Shown here: one piece after another, positions 10,701 through 19,982 of the stretch
Position numbering within the stretch: the first letter of the stretch is position 1
How the letters are laid out: every line of letters starts with the position of its first letter
Assembly: GCF_015767245.1 (NCBI RefSeq)
Contig: NZ_JADOTV010000010.1
Location: 62,001 to 126,000 of the forward strand
DNA from: Aureivirga sp. CE67
Lineage (GTDB): Bacteria > Bacteroidota > Bacteroidia > Flavobacteriales > Flavobacteriaceae
Reading direction: 5' to 3'
DNA length: 64,000 nt
Notes under the pieces: generated by a model
Told to the model about the DNA's origin: nothing
The model's input: the letters and a program-made list of their open reading frames with translations, nothing else
Databases searched by the model: none
Translations under genes and position numbers: made by a program

Positions 10701-13700
10701 TAAATACAGGTTGGTATGCAAACTACCATGCAGCTTATCAGTATTGTGCTGGAGAACAAGAGTTCACTGCTATTTCAGGAACTATAAATGATGGTAGTGA
10801 CTCTAATGATTACCAAAATATGGCAGATTGTTCATGGTTAATTAATGTTGAGGTTGCAAATTCAATTCAAATTTCTTTTGATTACTTAAATTTAGAAGAA
10901 AATGATTATGTAAGAATTTATGATGGAGCAGATGAAGCAGCAAGTTTATTAGCTGAATATACAAATGAAAGTATTCCAGGATTTATTGAATCTTCATTTG
11001 GAGTTAATCAGGTACTTGTAAAGTTTACTTCTGATGAAGCAGGATCAAATGAAGGGTGGGAATTAAACTATGAAGCAAACTTTTCATATTGTCAAGGTCT
11101 TATGGAGTTAACAGAGCCTTTTGGATCATTCTCAGATGGAAGTGGAGATGGTAATTATGAAAATTATTCAGATTGTTCTTGGTTAATTAACCCAGAAAAT
11201 GCAATTCAAATTACACTAGATTTTTCTGAATTTAGTACAGAATCAGGATATGATTATGTAAGAGTTTATGATGGAGAAGATAACAATGCACCTCTTTTAG
11301 GTACTTTTTCAGGTTCCACTTTACCTTCAGAATTGTCTACAACTTTTGGAGTTGGAGAAATGTATGTGGAATTTACAACAGATGTTTCAGTAACGAATTC
11401 AGGGTGGATAGCGAACTATACAAGTTTAGAAAGTGAGCCATGTACAGGTTTGACAGAATTAAATACAGAAACAGGAATTTTATTTGATGGATTAGTAGAT
11501 GGAGATTATGTAGATAATTCAGATTGTTCTTGGTTAATTAATGTTGATAATGCTGCACAAATTTTCTTGAATTTCACAGAGTTTAATTTAGAAGAAAATG
11601 ATTATGTAAGAGTTTATGATGGTGAAAATGAATCTGCTACTTTATTAGGAGAATATACAGGAAATACTTTACCAGTTGAGATTCAAACAACTTTTGGAAA
11701 CAATAAAATGTTTGTGAAATTTACATCTGATGATTCAGGGGTAAATTCAGGGTGGTTTGCAAATTATTATGTAGGTTATGAATATTGTTCGGGTACTGAA
11801 GAATTAAATGCAGCATCAGGAAGTATTTCTGATGGTAGTGACTCTAATAATTATCAAAATATGGCAGATTGTTCTTGGTTGATTAATGTGAGTGCTGCTA
11901 CTTCAATTCAAATTGAATTTCAAGATTTTTATGTACAAGAAAATGATTATTTAAGAATTTATGATGGAGCAGATGAAACAGCAAGTTTATTAGCTGAATA
12001 TTCAAATGAAAGTACTCCAGATTATATTGAATCTTCTTATGGAGTTAATCAAGTATTTATAAAGTTTACTTCTGATGAGGTAGGAACAGCAGATGGATGG
12101 GAATTAAATTATGAAGCAAATTATACATACTGTCAAGGGTTTACTGAGTTAACAGATGGATCTGGATCATTTTCAGATGGAAGTGGTGATAATAGTTACC
12201 ATAATTATTCAGATTGTTCTTGGTTAATTAACCCAGAAAATGCAATTCAAATTACATTAGATTTCTCTGAATTTAGTACAGAATCTGGGTTTGATAATGT
12301 AAGAGTTTATGATGGAGAAAATAACAATGCACCTCTTTTAGGTACTTTTTCAGGTTCCACTTTACCTTCAGAATTGTCTACAACTTTTGGAGTTGGAGAA
12401 ATGTTTATTGAATTTACAACAGATGGTTCTGTAACATATTCAGGATGGACTGCAAATTACACTAGCTTAATAAGTGAGCCATGTTCAGGTTTAACAGAAT
12501 TAAATAGCGAAACAGGAAGTTTATTTGATGGATTAATAGATGGAGACTATTCTAATAATTCAGATTGTTCTTGGTTAATTGATGTGCCAACAGCAGCGCA
12601 AATTTTCTTGAACTTTACAGAGTTTAATTTAGAAGAAAATGATTATGTAAGAGTTTATGATGGAGAAAATGAATCAGCAACTTTATTAGGAGAATATACA
12701 GGGAGTTCTTTACCAGCTGAAGTTCATACAACTTTTGGTAACAATAAAATGTTTGTAAAATTTACATCTGATGATTCAGGAGTTAACTCAGGATGGTTTG
12801 CAAATTATCATGTTGGTTATGAGTATTGTTCAGGTTCTGTTGAATTAAGTGCAGCATCTGGAAGTTTTTCAGATGGAAGTTTTGATGAAAATTATCAAAA
12901 TATGGCAGACTGTTCTTGGTTAATAAATGTAGCTGATGCTCAGCAAATTTTCTTGAATTTTACAGAATTAGATTTAGCAGAAAATGATTATGTAAGAGTT
13001 TATGATGGGGAAGATGAAACAGCTCCATTATTAGGAGAGTATACTGTTAATAATTTACCACAGAATCTTGAAACAACATTTGGAAATAATAAAATGTTTG
13101 TAAAGTTTACTTCAGATGAAACAGGAACAAATTTTGGTTGGATAGCAAATTATAACGCAGGATTTGAATATTGTTCAGGTTTGACAGAATTTAATGATTT
13201 TTCTGGATACTTTACAGATGGTAGTTTAGGACAAAATTATCAGAATAATGCTGATTGTTCTTGGTTAATTAATGTAGATAATGTGAACTATGTAGAATTA
13301 AGTTTTACGGAGTTTAATTTAGCAGAAAATGATTATGTAAGAGTTTATGATGGGGAAGATGAAACAGCTCCATTGTTAGGAGAGTTTACTGGGAATTCAC
13401 TTCCTTCAACTGTACAGACATCTGATAATAATGGAAAAATGTTTGTGAAATTTACTTCTGATGAAACAGGAACTTTTACTGGATGGGAAGCAAATTATAT
13501 TAGTTATGTTGAATACTGTTCTGGATTAACTGAATTAACAGAAGATTCAGGAACTTTTTCAGATGGAAGTTTAGATTATGAATATTTAAATAGTTCAAAT
13601 TGTTCATGGTTAATTAATCCAAATAATGTAGCTCAAATTATCCTTAATTTTACGGAGTTTAATACTGAAGGTGGTTATGATTATGTAAGGGTTTATGATG

Positions 13701-15175
13701 GAGAAGATAACTCAGCTCCTTTAATTGGTGAATATTCAGGTTCTTCAATTCCTAGTGAAATTTCAACTACTTATGGTGTTGGTAAAATGTTTATTCAATT
13801 TACAACAGATGGTTCTGTTACTTATGATGGTTGGACTGCAGAGTATACTTCTATTTTACCTGAGCCATGTTCAGGGTTGACGGAACTTACAGAAGATACA
13901 GGTTCTTTAAATGATGGTAGTGCTTCAGGAGATTATATGAATAACTCAAATTGTTCTTGGTTAATTGATGTAGCAGGTGCGACTAAAATATTTTTAGATT
14001 TTTCACAATTTAATTTAGCATCTGGGGATTATGTAAGAGTTTATGATGGTGAAAACGAATCTGCAACACTTTTAGGAGAGTTTACAGGAAATACTTTACC
14101 AGAAATTTTGGAAACAACATTTGGAAACAATAAAATGTTTGTGAAATTTACATCAAATTCTTCTGGAACAGCTGCAGGATGGTTTGCAGAGTATTTTGTT
14201 AGTTATGATTTATGTGCTGGAGAAGTAGTTTTAACAAATGAATCAGGATCATTTAGTGATGGAAGCGGTTCATTAAATTATTTAGATAATTCGAATTGTT
14301 CGTGGTTAATTGATCCAGATGTTGAAGTTTCACAAATTATTTTAAATTTTAATGAGTTTTCTACGGAAACAAGTTTTGATCGTGTTACTGTTTATGATGG
14401 GCCTAATGAAAATGCAAATGTATTAGGTCAATTTTCTGGGAATATTCTTCCAGAACAATTAGAGACTTCTGTTGGAGTTGGGCAAATGTATATTACTTTC
14501 ACTTCAGATAGTTCTGTTACTGATGATGGATTTAGCGCTACTTATAATTCTGTACTTGTTTCACAACAACCTTATTGTAATGGATTAACGGAATTGACTG
14601 CTGCTTCAGGTTCGTTCTCTGATGAAAGTGGAAATTCTAATTATATTTCAAATACAGAGTGTACTTGGTTAATTAATCCTGAAAATGCAAACAAAATTAC
14701 ATTGACTTTTTCTGAGTTTGAAACTGAAAATATGCATGATTTTGTGAATATTTATGATGGAGAAAATGCAAATGCGCCACTTTTAGCTTCTTTTTCAGGA
14801 ACTAATATTCCTAATTCTATTTCTACGTCAGAAGGTGTTGGCGAAATGTTTATTGAATTTATGACAGATGATACAGTTAATTTAGGAGGTTGGTCAGCAA
14901 GTTATAATACAATTTTAGGTTCTGAAGATTTTGAGTTGTCAAATTCAATTAAAATGTATCCTAATCCTTCAAATGGAATGTTGACAATTAACTCACAACT
15001 TAGCTATAATGTTAAATTTAAAGTTACTGATATGATTGGAAAAGTAGTTTATACTTCTGAAAAATTGATGAATGGAAGTTCTACATTTGACTTTAAACAC
15101 CTTTCAAAAGGAGTTTATAATGTAGAGTTTTATTCTAAATCAGGTAGCTCAATAAAGAAATTAGTTTTAAAATAA
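7712..15175 (+). CDS. Giant secreted M4 metalloprotease with 16 CUB-like domains and T9SS type A tail
   Basis: This 2487-residue protein is the intact paralogue of the gene ending at 7255. A signal peptide (hydrophobic core LFVLLCLPILF, cleavage expected after YGQ) is followed by an FTP-like propeptide to about residue 230. The M4 catalytic domain has HEFTH at residues 361-365, the downstream NESFADIFG glutamate ligand and GGVHINSS. Sixteen CUB-like domains run from residue 551 to about 2400. A T9SS type A sorting domain (YPNPSNG, LSKGVYNVEF) ends the protein. Family knowledge: the propeptide keeps M4 enzymes inactive until processing, and the tail directs T9SS export and surface anchoring. 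The two genes are over 90 percent identical where the upstream copy enters the window, so they arose by tandem duplication. The exact substrate is not predictable. Confidence 0.95.
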   Translation: MQNTKKLLFVLLCLPILFYGQRKQSNNSFENIIVHTKGGSFNKKLKKEKIKLNQLLSTVNDWFNLNDDYSFQQISSKTDKLGFTHINFEEYYKGVKVENGILMVHLKAGYVNSINGQIHALKNVTSTLKVSKGKALDLAKSKLKVSKLIQEYPTETVYLKIQEKDSYNFKLAQRVRIDSNEPFQMCHLYLDANSGEILSKVNLFYNEDTPGTADILYGGVVDITCESHNGSYRLREAERNIQTFDATNADYTVGIDGIPNSEDYESSTTDWVMSGNDQTALDVHWGMEKTYDFYLNAMDRDSYDGEGGLIKQYINPPHYQAEQGNTQNNASAYGAPYNIMLYGMGDGIQFNPLVALDVAGHEFTHLVVSNNGNGGLVYQGESGALNESFADIFGTSIEFYSNVNPDWLIGEDIYVDGITYMRSMENPNSKEHPDTYAGNHWIDTSSSFDNGGVHINSSVQNHWFYLLSEGGSGTNDNNDSYSVTGIGIEDARSIAYRNLITYLSSTASFYEAFQGSLQAADDLFGEDSQQYQSVEDAWFAVGIYEGMDIPCSGTTELTDFSGTFNDGQSIYSSDTYCAWLINPVYANQVKLTFTEFETESGYDFVRVYDGNNTSAPLLGEYSGTSLPDEITTSVGVGQMFVVFTSDPGVNYSGFEAEYEALNEPCEGNTILTENSGQVMDGSGLDNYADNSNCTWLIEPAGATQISLNFSEFDLIDGDSVKVYDGEDNTAPLLGEFSGNEIPSEIETTFGNGKMYIEFTSDATNNALGWHANYDAIFSFCEGDSELNDSTGTFTDGSGDDNYEDNSNCSWLINPENAIQITLSFSDFNTETGYDFVRVFDGEDDSATLLAAFSGNNIPESISTSFGVGEMFVRFTSDGSVNRPGWTANYTSVINEPCDGLTELNTETGILFDGLLNEDYTNNSDCSWLINVDDAAQIFLNFTEFNLEENDYVKVYDGENESATLLGEYTGSTLPAEVYTTFGNNKMFVEFTSDDSEVNTGWYANYHAAYQYCAGEQEFTAISGTINDGSDSNDYQNMADCSWLINVEVANSIQISFDYLNLEENDYVRIYDGADEAASLLAEYTNESIPGFIESSFGVNQVLVKFTSDEAGSNEGWELNYEANFSYCQGLMELTEPFGSFSDGSGDGNYENYSDCSWLINPENAIQITLDFSEFSTESGYDYVRVYDGEDNNAPLLGTFSGSTLPSELSTTFGVGEMYVEFTTDVSVTNSGWIANYTSLESEPCTGLTELNTETGILFDGLVDGDYVDNSDCSWLINVDNAAQIFLNFTEFNLEENDYVRVYDGENESATLLGEYTGNTLPVEIQTTFGNNKMFVKFTSDDSGVNSGWFANYYVGYEYCSGTEELNAASGSISDGSDSNNYQNMADCSWLINVSAATSIQIEFQDFYVQENDYLRIYDGADETASLLAEYSNESTPDYIESSYGVNQVFIKFTSDEVGTADGWELNYEANYTYCQGFTELTDGSGSFSDGSGDNSYHNYSDCSWLINPENAIQITLDFSEFSTESGFDNVRVYDGENNNAPLLGTFSGSTLPSELSTTFGVGEMFIEFTTDGSVTYSGWTANYTSLISEPCSGLTELNSETGSLFDGLIDGDYSNNSDCSWLIDVPTAAQIFLNFTEFNLEENDYVRVYDGENESATLLGEYTGSSLPAEVHTTFGNNKMFVKFTSDDSGVNSGWFANYHVGYEYCSGSVELSAASGSFSDGSFDENYQNMADCSWLINVADAQQIFLNFTELDLAENDYVRVYDGEDETAPLLGEYTVNNLPQNLETTFGNNKMFVKFTSDETGTNFGWIANYNAGFEYCSGLTEFNDFSGYFTDGSLGQNYQNNADCSWLINVDNVNYVELSFTEFNLAENDYVRVYDGEDETAPLLGEFTGNSLPSTVQTSDNNGKMFVKFTSDETGTFTGWEANYISYVEYCSGLTELTEDSGTFSDGSLDYEYLNSSNCSWLINPNNVAQIILNFTEFNTEGGYDYVRVYDGEDNSAPLIGEYSGSSIPSEISTTYGVGKMFIQFTTDGSVTYDGWTAEYTSILPEPCSGLTELTEDTGSLNDGSASGDYMNNSNCSWLIDVAGATKIFLDFSQFNLASGDYVRVYDGENESATLLGEFTGNTLPEILETTFGNNKMFVKFTSNSSGTAAGWFAEYFVSYDLCAGEVVLTNESGSFSDGSGSLNYLDNSNCSWLIDPDVEVSQIILNFNEFSTETSFDRVTVYDGPNENANVLGQFSGNILPEQLETSVGVGQMYITFTSDSSVTDDGFSATYNSVLVSQQPYCNGLTELTAASGSFSDESGNSNYISNTECTWLINPENANKITLTFSEFETENMHDFVNIYDGENANAPLLASFSGTNIPNSISTSEGVGEMFIEFMTDDTVNLGGWSASYNTILGSEDFELSNSIKMYPNPSNGMLTINSQLSYNVKFKVTDMIGKVVYTSEKLMNGSSTFDFKHLSKGVYNVEFYSKSGSSIKKLVLK
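9362..14918 (+). repeat. 16 tandem CUB-like domain repeats (downstream protease)
   Basis: Sixteen repeats of about 115 residues, each with two cysteines 25-28 residues apart (metazoan CUB domains usually have four) and a VYDGE core. Neighbouring repeats differ in a regular order: a GVGEMF type, then a LFDG/GNNKMF type, then a YQNMADCSWLI type. Confidence 0.88.
10049..13171 (+). repeat. Three copies of an exact 1041-bp (three-CUB) super-repeat
   Basis: The first cysteine codon of the lead CUB in each triplet lies at 10049, 11090, 12131 and 13172, so three successive units are each exactly 1041 bp (347 codons). The unit is GVGEMF-type, LFDG-type and NMADCSWLIN-type CUB in that order. Bases 11280-11363 and 12321-12404 are identical over 84 bp, which points to recent duplication or gene conversion. 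Confidence 0.88.
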
Positions 15176-15196
15176 TTTCAATAACATAAGAAACCC

Positions 15197-15236
15197 AAAA
15201 ATCTCCATAAAACATTTGTTCTATGGAGATTTTTTT
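15197..15236. terminator. Bidirectional terminator between protease and his operon
   Basis: CTCCATA and TATGGAG arms flank a 12-base loop, with A and T runs on the outer sides. It serves the convergent protease (stop 15175) and hisIE (stop 15235). Confidence 0.75.
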
Positions 15237-15834
15237 ATTTTCGATTCCTTTCAAATAATGTGGTTTCAATAGTATGAAGTGAAATATCTTTTTTCTTTAA
15301 TAAAATCATGAAATGAAACAACATATCTGCAGCTTCGTTTTTAAATAAATGGTCATCTTGATCTTTTGCTTCTATCAATAATTCCATAGCTTCTTCACCA
15401 AATTTTTGACTCACTTTATTGATGCCTTTTTGATATAAATTATAGACATAAGATTCTGAATTTTTATTTTCAATTCTTCCCTCAATGATTTCTTCTAACT
15501 CATATAAAAAGCCTTTTGGTTTTTTCTCAGAAAAGCATGAGAATTTTCCTTTATGACAAGTTTCTTCAGAAGGTTTTACTTGAATTAAAAGAGAATCTGA
15601 ATCACAATCTAATTGTATGCTTTTTACTTTTAAAAAGTTTCCAGAAGTTTCTCCTTTTGTCCAAAGCCTATTTTTAGAACGACTAAAAAAGGTAACAATG
15701 TTTTCTTTTAAAGTTTTTTCTAAAGCTTCTTTATTCATATATCCTAGCATTAAAACTTGAAAGGTTTTTTCATCTTGAATTATGACAGGAATTAATCCGT
15801 TTCCTTTGTTAAAATCGATATTTTCAATTTTCAT
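15235..15834 (-). CDS. hisIE: Bifunctional phosphoribosyl-AMP cyclohydrolase / phosphoribosyl-ATP pyrophosphatase
   Basis: Catalyses the second and third steps of histidine synthesis: hydrolysis of PR-ATP to PR-AMP and opening of the adenine ring. The N-terminal HisI half (about 1-110) shows WTKGETSGN, the metal-binding DCDSDSLL and the cysteines of ETCHKGKFSCF. The C-terminal HisE half (about 115-199) shows KFGEEAMELLIEA and the NEAADMLFHF helix of the MazG-like fold. The 199-residue length is normal for the fused enzyme. It is the last gene of the operon; its ATG overlaps the end of hisF by 4 bp, which suggests translational coupling. Confidence 0.97.
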   Translation of the reverse strand: MKIENIDFNKGNGLIPVIIQDEKTFQVLMLGYMNKEALEKTLKENIVTFFSRSKNRLWTKGETSGNFLKVKSIQLDCDSDSLLIQVKPSEETCHKGKFSCFSEKKPKGFLYELEEIIEGRIENKNSESYVYNLYQKGINKVSQKFGEEAMELLIEAKDQDDHLFKNEAADMLFHFMILLKKKDISLHTIETTLFERNRK

Positions 15835-16586
15835 AATCTTACAGGAATTTGTTCTTGATTTAAATAATTTTTTAATTCTGGAATAGAGATGCTTTCATAA
15901 TGAAAAATACTTGCTGCTAATCCACCAGTTACATTTGTTTGATTAAAAACTTCTTTAAAATGTTTCATTTCTCCAGCGCCACCAGAAGCAATCACTGGAA
16001 TTTTTACTAAGTTTGAAACCATTTTTATAGTTGAAATATCAAAACCATTTTTCGTTCCATCCGAATGCATGGAAGTAAGTAGAATCTCTCCAGCTCCTAA
16101 TTTTTCTACAGTTTGTACCCAATCTTTTAAAAGAATTTCTGTCTTATTCGTTCCAGAATGCGTTACCACAAAAGAATTGCCATCCATATTTTTTACATCA
16201 ATTGCAATAACGACACATTGACTACCAATTTCTTCAGAAATTTCTTTTATTAAAGTAGGGTTTTGAATAGCAGCCGAGTTTAAACTAATTTTATCCGCTC
16301 CAGCAATAATCAAATTTTTAGCATCTTCCAAACTTGAAATTCCACCGCCAACAGTGAAAGGAATAGAAATTTCTTTATTTATTTTTCTAACTAAAGAAAT
16401 TAAGGTTTTTCTTTTTTCTAAAGTTGCTGAAATGTCTAAAAACACTAATTCATCTGCGCCTTGTTCCATATATTTTTTAGCTAAAACCACAGGATCTCCA
16501 ACATCTTTTAAATCTAAAAACTGTGTGCCTTTTACGGTTTTTCCATCTTTAATATCCAAACATGGAATGATTCTTTTTTTTAGCAT
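15831..16586 (-). CDS. hisF: Imidazole glycerol phosphate synthase, cyclase subunit
   Basis: With HisH this (beta/alpha)8-barrel turns PRFAR plus ammonia into IGP and AICAR. The start [12 protein letters not shown] contains the first catalytic aspartate, and VVIAIDVKN contains the second. Phosphate-binding loops GGGISS and ASGGAG are present. The 251-residue length is typical. It overlaps hisA by 7 bp and hisIE by 4 bp. Confidence 0.97.
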   Translation of the reverse strand: MLKKRIIPCLDIKDGKTVKGTQFLDLKDVGDPVVLAKKYMEQGADELVFLDISATLEKRKTLISLVRKINKEISIPFTVGGGISSLEDAKNLIIAGADKISLNSAAIQNPTLIKEISEEIGSQCVVIAIDVKNMDGNSFVVTHSGTNKTEILLKDWVQTVEKLGAGEILLTSMHSDGTKNGFDISTIKMVSNLVKIPVIASGGAGEMKHFKEVFNQTNVTGGLAASIFHYESISIPELKNYLNQEQIPVRL

Positions 16587-17296
16587 AATTCACATAGTTG
16601 TTTTAAAGAAATTCGATTTTCATAAATAGCTTTTCCAATAATTACTCCTTCACAACCGATTTCTTCGATTTTTAAAACATCATCAAAACTTGAAATTCCA
16701 CCACTTGCAATCAGGTTTATTATTGAGTTATTTTTAAGTATTTCTTGGTACAACTCATTAGAAGTTCCAGCCAACATTCCGTCTTTTGAAATATCTGTAC
16801 AAACAATATTTTTAATTCCTTTTTTGGTATAAAAATCAATGAATTCAAGAATTTCCAAATCCGATTGATCTAACCAGCCACTAGAAGCAACCAATTTATT
16901 TTTACAATCAGCACTTAATATTATTTTTTCAGTACCATATTTTTCTAACCATTCTAAGAATAAATCTTTTTGTTGCACAGCTACACTTCCAATATTCACC
17001 TGATTTGCACCAGAATCAAAAGCGATTTCAATTGATTTTTCAGTTTTAATTCCTCCACCAAAATCAACTTTTAAATTTGTGTTTTTACAGATTTGCTCTA
17101 AAGTTTTAAAATTTTTAATCTCATTCGATTTTGCACCATCTAAATCAACCAAATGCAAATATTGAATTCCATTTGCTTCAAATTCTTTAGCAACTTCCAA
17201 AGGATTTTCATTATATATTTTTTGTTTGCTATAATCGCCTTGCGAAAGTCTGACACATTTTCCGTCAATAATGTCGATAGCAGGTATTATTCTCAT
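16580..17296 (-). CDS. hisA: ProFAR isomerase (phosphoribosylformimino-AICAR ribotide isomerase)
   Basis: Performs the Amadori rearrangement of ProFAR to PRFAR, the step before HisF-HisH. The HisA signature begins with [21 protein letters not shown], including the first catalytic aspartate. ILSADCKN carries the second catalytic region. Phosphate-binding loops are DFGGGI and IASGGISS. The protein has 238 residues and overlaps hisH by 4 bp. Confidence 0.96.
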   Translation of the reverse strand: MRIIPAIDIIDGKCVRLSQGDYSKQKIYNENPLEVAKEFEANGIQYLHLVDLDGAKSNEIKNFKTLEQICKNTNLKVDFGGGIKTEKSIEIAFDSGANQVNIGSVAVQQKDLFLEWLEKYGTEKIILSADCKNKLVASSGWLDQSDLEILEFIDFYTKKGIKNIVCTDISKDGMLAGTSNELYQEILKNNSIINLIASGGISSFDDVLKIEEIGCEGVIIGKAIYENRISLKQLCELC

Positions 17297-17871
17297 AATT
17301 CTAAAAAGTTTTTCAATATTTGATAACCCAAATCTGCTGATTTTTCAGGGTGAAATTGAGTTGCATAAAAATTGTCTTTTTCCAAAACAGCACTAAATGG
17401 CTGGTTGTAAAAAGAGATAGCAGTTGTTTCATCACAGATTTCTGCAAAATAGCTATGTACATAATAGAAATCCGTTTTACTTTTTAGATTTCCTAAAAGT
17501 GTAGAATTTAAAATTTCAATAGAATTCCAACCCATATGTGGCACAATTTCATTCTCTGGAAATCGCTTCACTTTTGTATTGAATATTTTCAAACATACCG
17601 TATTTCCTTCCTCGCTAGTTTCACACATTAATTGAAGCCCTAAACAAATTCCCAACATCGGTTTTTTATAATTTTTTAAAACCACATCCATTCCTTTTTC
17701 CGATAAATATTTCATTGCACTAGAAGCTTCACCAACTCCTGGAAAAATTATTTTGCTCGCATTTTGAATCGTTTTCAAATCATCTGAAACCTTACATTCA
17801 TACCCAAGTTTGTTGACAGCATTTTCTACAGAAGCAATATTTCCACCATTATATTTTACAATTACTATCAT
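17293..17871 (-). CDS. hisH: Imidazole glycerol phosphate synthase, glutaminase subunit
   Basis: Class I glutamine amidotransferase that supplies ammonia to HisF. The nucleophile cysteine sits in [11 protein letters not shown], and the catalytic His-Glu pair in QFHPEKS near the C-terminus. The 192-residue length is standard. The ATG overlaps the end of hisB by 4 bp. Confidence 0.97.
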   Translation of the reverse strand: MIVIVKYNGGNIASVENAVNKLGYECKVSDDLKTIQNASKIIFPGVGEASSAMKYLSEKGMDVVLKNYKKPMLGICLGLQLMCETSEEGNTVCLKIFNTKVKRFPENEIVPHMGWNSIEILNSTLLGNLKSKTDFYYVHSYFAEICDETTAISFYNQPFSAVLEKDNFYATQFHPEKSADLGYQILKNFLEL

Positions 17872-18956
17872 AGGATACCTTTTGTACTTGGAATTCCGTT
17901 TTCATTATTTTTCTTAACTGCCATTTTTATCGCTTTTGCAAAACCTTTAAAAATTGCTTCAATTTTGTGGTGTTCATTTTCGCCATCAGCTTTTATATTC
18001 AAATTACATTTTGCACCATCTGAAAAAGATTTGAAAAAATGAGAAAACATTTCCGTAGGCATTTTTCCAACAAATTCTCTTTTAAATTCGGCGTTCCAAA
18101 CAAGTTGACTTCTTCCTCCAAAATCAATTGCAATTTGTGCTAAACAATCATCCATAGGAAGTAAAAAACCATACCTTTCGATATTTTTCTTGCTACCTAA
18201 AGCTTCTGAAAATGTATTTCCAAGAGCAATTCCAACATCTTCAATTGTGTGATGTTCATCTATTTCTAAATCTCCTTTTACATTTATTTTCAAATCAATA
18301 TTGGCATGTTTTGCAATTTGCTCCAACATATGATCAAAAAATCCAATTCCAGTATCGATGTTTTTCTGCCCATTTCCATCCAAATTCACTTCAATAGAAA
18401 TATCGGTTTCCTGTGTTTTTCTTTTATAGGAAGCTTTTCTTGGTTGTTTTTTTAAAAAGGAATAAATTTCTTTCCAGCTTATAGTACATAAAACAGCATC
18501 TTTATTTTTATCACCAATTAAAATCCCGTTAGATTTCAGGTTTTTTGCTAATTCAATATCTGTTGCTCGATCTCCAATTACGAATGATTTTTTCAAATCA
18601 TAATCTCCATAAATATATTTTTGCAAAAGTCCTGTTCTTGGTTTTCTAGTGTCTTTTTTTTCACTTTCAAAACTTTTATCAATTAGAATTTCTTTAAAAT
18701 TCACACCTTCATTTTCAAAAGATTTGACAATGAAATTTTGCACTGGCCAAAAGGTTTCTTCAGGGAAAGAGTCTGTTCCCAATCCGTCTTGATTTGTTAC
18801 CATTACTAGTTCAAAATCCAATTCTTTTGCAATTTTTGCTAACCATTGAAATACTTCAGGGTAAAACTCTAATTTTTCCCAACTATCCAATTGGTGATCG
18901 ATTGGTGGCTCAATAACCAATGTTCCATCTCGATCAATAAACAATACCTTTTTCAT
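17868..18956 (-). CDS. hisB: Bifunctional histidinol-phosphatase / imidazoleglycerol-phosphate dehydratase
   Basis: The N-terminal HAD phosphatase (about 1-165) has the DxDGT motif in FIDRDGTL and a [10 protein letters not shown] metal loop. The C-terminal dehydratase (about 170-362) has the metal-binding EHHTIEDVG and [10 protein letters not shown] motifs. The fusion covers steps seven and nine of the pathway. The HAD half has LIDKSFES then DTRKP where the E. coli enzyme has a Cys/His zinc cluster, so that zinc site is absent. From memory this is usual in Bacteroidota. The start lies inside hisC with a 23-bp overlap. Confidence 0.95.
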   Translation of the reverse strand: MKKVLFIDRDGTLVIEPPIDHQLDSWEKLEFYPEVFQWLAKIAKELDFELVMVTNQDGLGTDSFPEETFWPVQNFIVKSFENEGVNFKEILIDKSFESEKKDTRKPRTGLLQKYIYGDYDLKKSFVIGDRATDIELAKNLKSNGILIGDKNKDAVLCTISWKEIYSFLKKQPRKASYKRKTQETDISIEVNLDGNGQKNIDTGIGFFDHMLEQIAKHANIDLKINVKGDLEIDEHHTIEDVGIALGNTFSEALGSKKNIERYGFLLPMDDCLAQIAIDFGGRSQLVWNAEFKREFVGKMPTEMFSHFFKSFSDGAKCNLNIKADGENEHHKIEAIFKGFAKAIKMAVKKNNENGIPSTKGIL

Positions 18957-19980
18957 CTATTTCTTTTAGTTTTTGGATTAATATTTTATTTTCTTGTTTG
19001 GTTCCAATTGAAATTCTCAAACAGTCTTTTATTTGTGAATTTCTATTTCGGATAATGATTTTATTCTCAATTAATTCTTGATATATTTTTTCAGAATTTT
19101 TACATTTTATAAGTAAAAAATTAGCTTCTGATGGAAATATTTTTTCTACAAAACTTAACCCTGAAAGTTCTTTCTTTAATTCTTCTTTTTGGTTTAAAAT
19201 TTTATTAATATTTTTCTCAAATACTTTTTTGTTTTTTAATATTTCAATCGCCTTTTTTTGACTTTCTAGACTAATATTATAAGGTGGTTTTATTTTGTTT
19301 AAAAAAGAAATAATAAGTGGGTTCGAAACTGCCAAACCAATTCTTAAACCTGCCATTCCCCAAGATTTACTCAAAGTTTGAAGAACTACAAGATTTTGAA
19401 ATTTTTCTACTTTTTTTACAAAAGAATCTTTGGAAGAAAAATCAATGTAAGCTTCATCAACGACTACAATTCCTTTAAAATTCTCTAATAAAAAATCAAT
19501 TTTACTTTCTTTAATACAATTACCAGTTGGATTATTTGGAGAACAAATGAATAAGATTTTTAAGTTTTTATTTGAAATGATTTCTTTTAAAGTTTCTTCT
19601 AAAATTTCAAAATTTTCATTTAAATAGTATTCTTCGATATCTACATTATTAATTGCTGCCGAAACTTGATACATTCCATAAGTAGGAGAGAAGATGCCAA
19701 TTTTATCTTCCTTTTGATTACAAAAAATACGAATTAAAAGATCAATTGCTTCATCACTTCCATTACCAAGAAATAAATTCGATTTTGAAATGTTTAATTG
19801 CTTACTCAAAATGTTTTTCAATTCATTTTGATTCCCATCTGGATATCGATTAAAGTTTCCAAAAGGATTTTCATTTGCATCCAGAAAAATTCCTTCTTTT
19901 AAGTTACTTTCACTTCGAGCACTCGAATATGCTTGTAAAGAAAGAATGTGTGGATTGATTAATTTTTCTATTCTTTCCAT
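18934..19980 (-). CDS. hisC: Histidinol-phosphate aminotransferase
   Basis: PLP-dependent fold type I aminotransferase converting imidazole-acetol phosphate to histidinol phosphate with glutamate. The PLP lysine lies in [14 protein letters not shown]. Other family segments are DANENPFG near the N-terminus, [19 protein letters not shown] and [10 protein letters not shown]. It has 348 residues, two bases from hisD. Confidence 0.96.
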   Translation of the reverse strand: MERIEKLINPHILSLQAYSSARSESNLKEGIFLDANENPFGNFNRYPDGNQNELKNILSKQLNISKSNLFLGNGSDEAIDLLIRIFCNQKEDKIGIFSPTYGMYQVSAAINNVDIEEYYLNENFEILEETLKEIISNKNLKILFICSPNNPTGNCIKESKIDFLLENFKGIVVVDEAYIDFSSKDSFVKKVEKFQNLVVLQTLSKSWGMAGLRIGLAVSNPLIISFLNKIKPPYNISLESQKKAIEILKNKKVFEKNINKILNQKEELKKELSGLSFVEKIFPSEANFLLIKCKNSEKIYQELIENKIIIRNRNSQIKDCLRISIGTKQENKILIQKLKEIDEKGIVY

Positions 19981-19982
19981 TT

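Noticed and set aside
1421-14918. Long periodic DNA repeats that could suggest a CRISPR or satellite array
   Set aside because: The period is about 345 bp (1041 bp for triplets), stays in one reading frame and encodes CUB domains.
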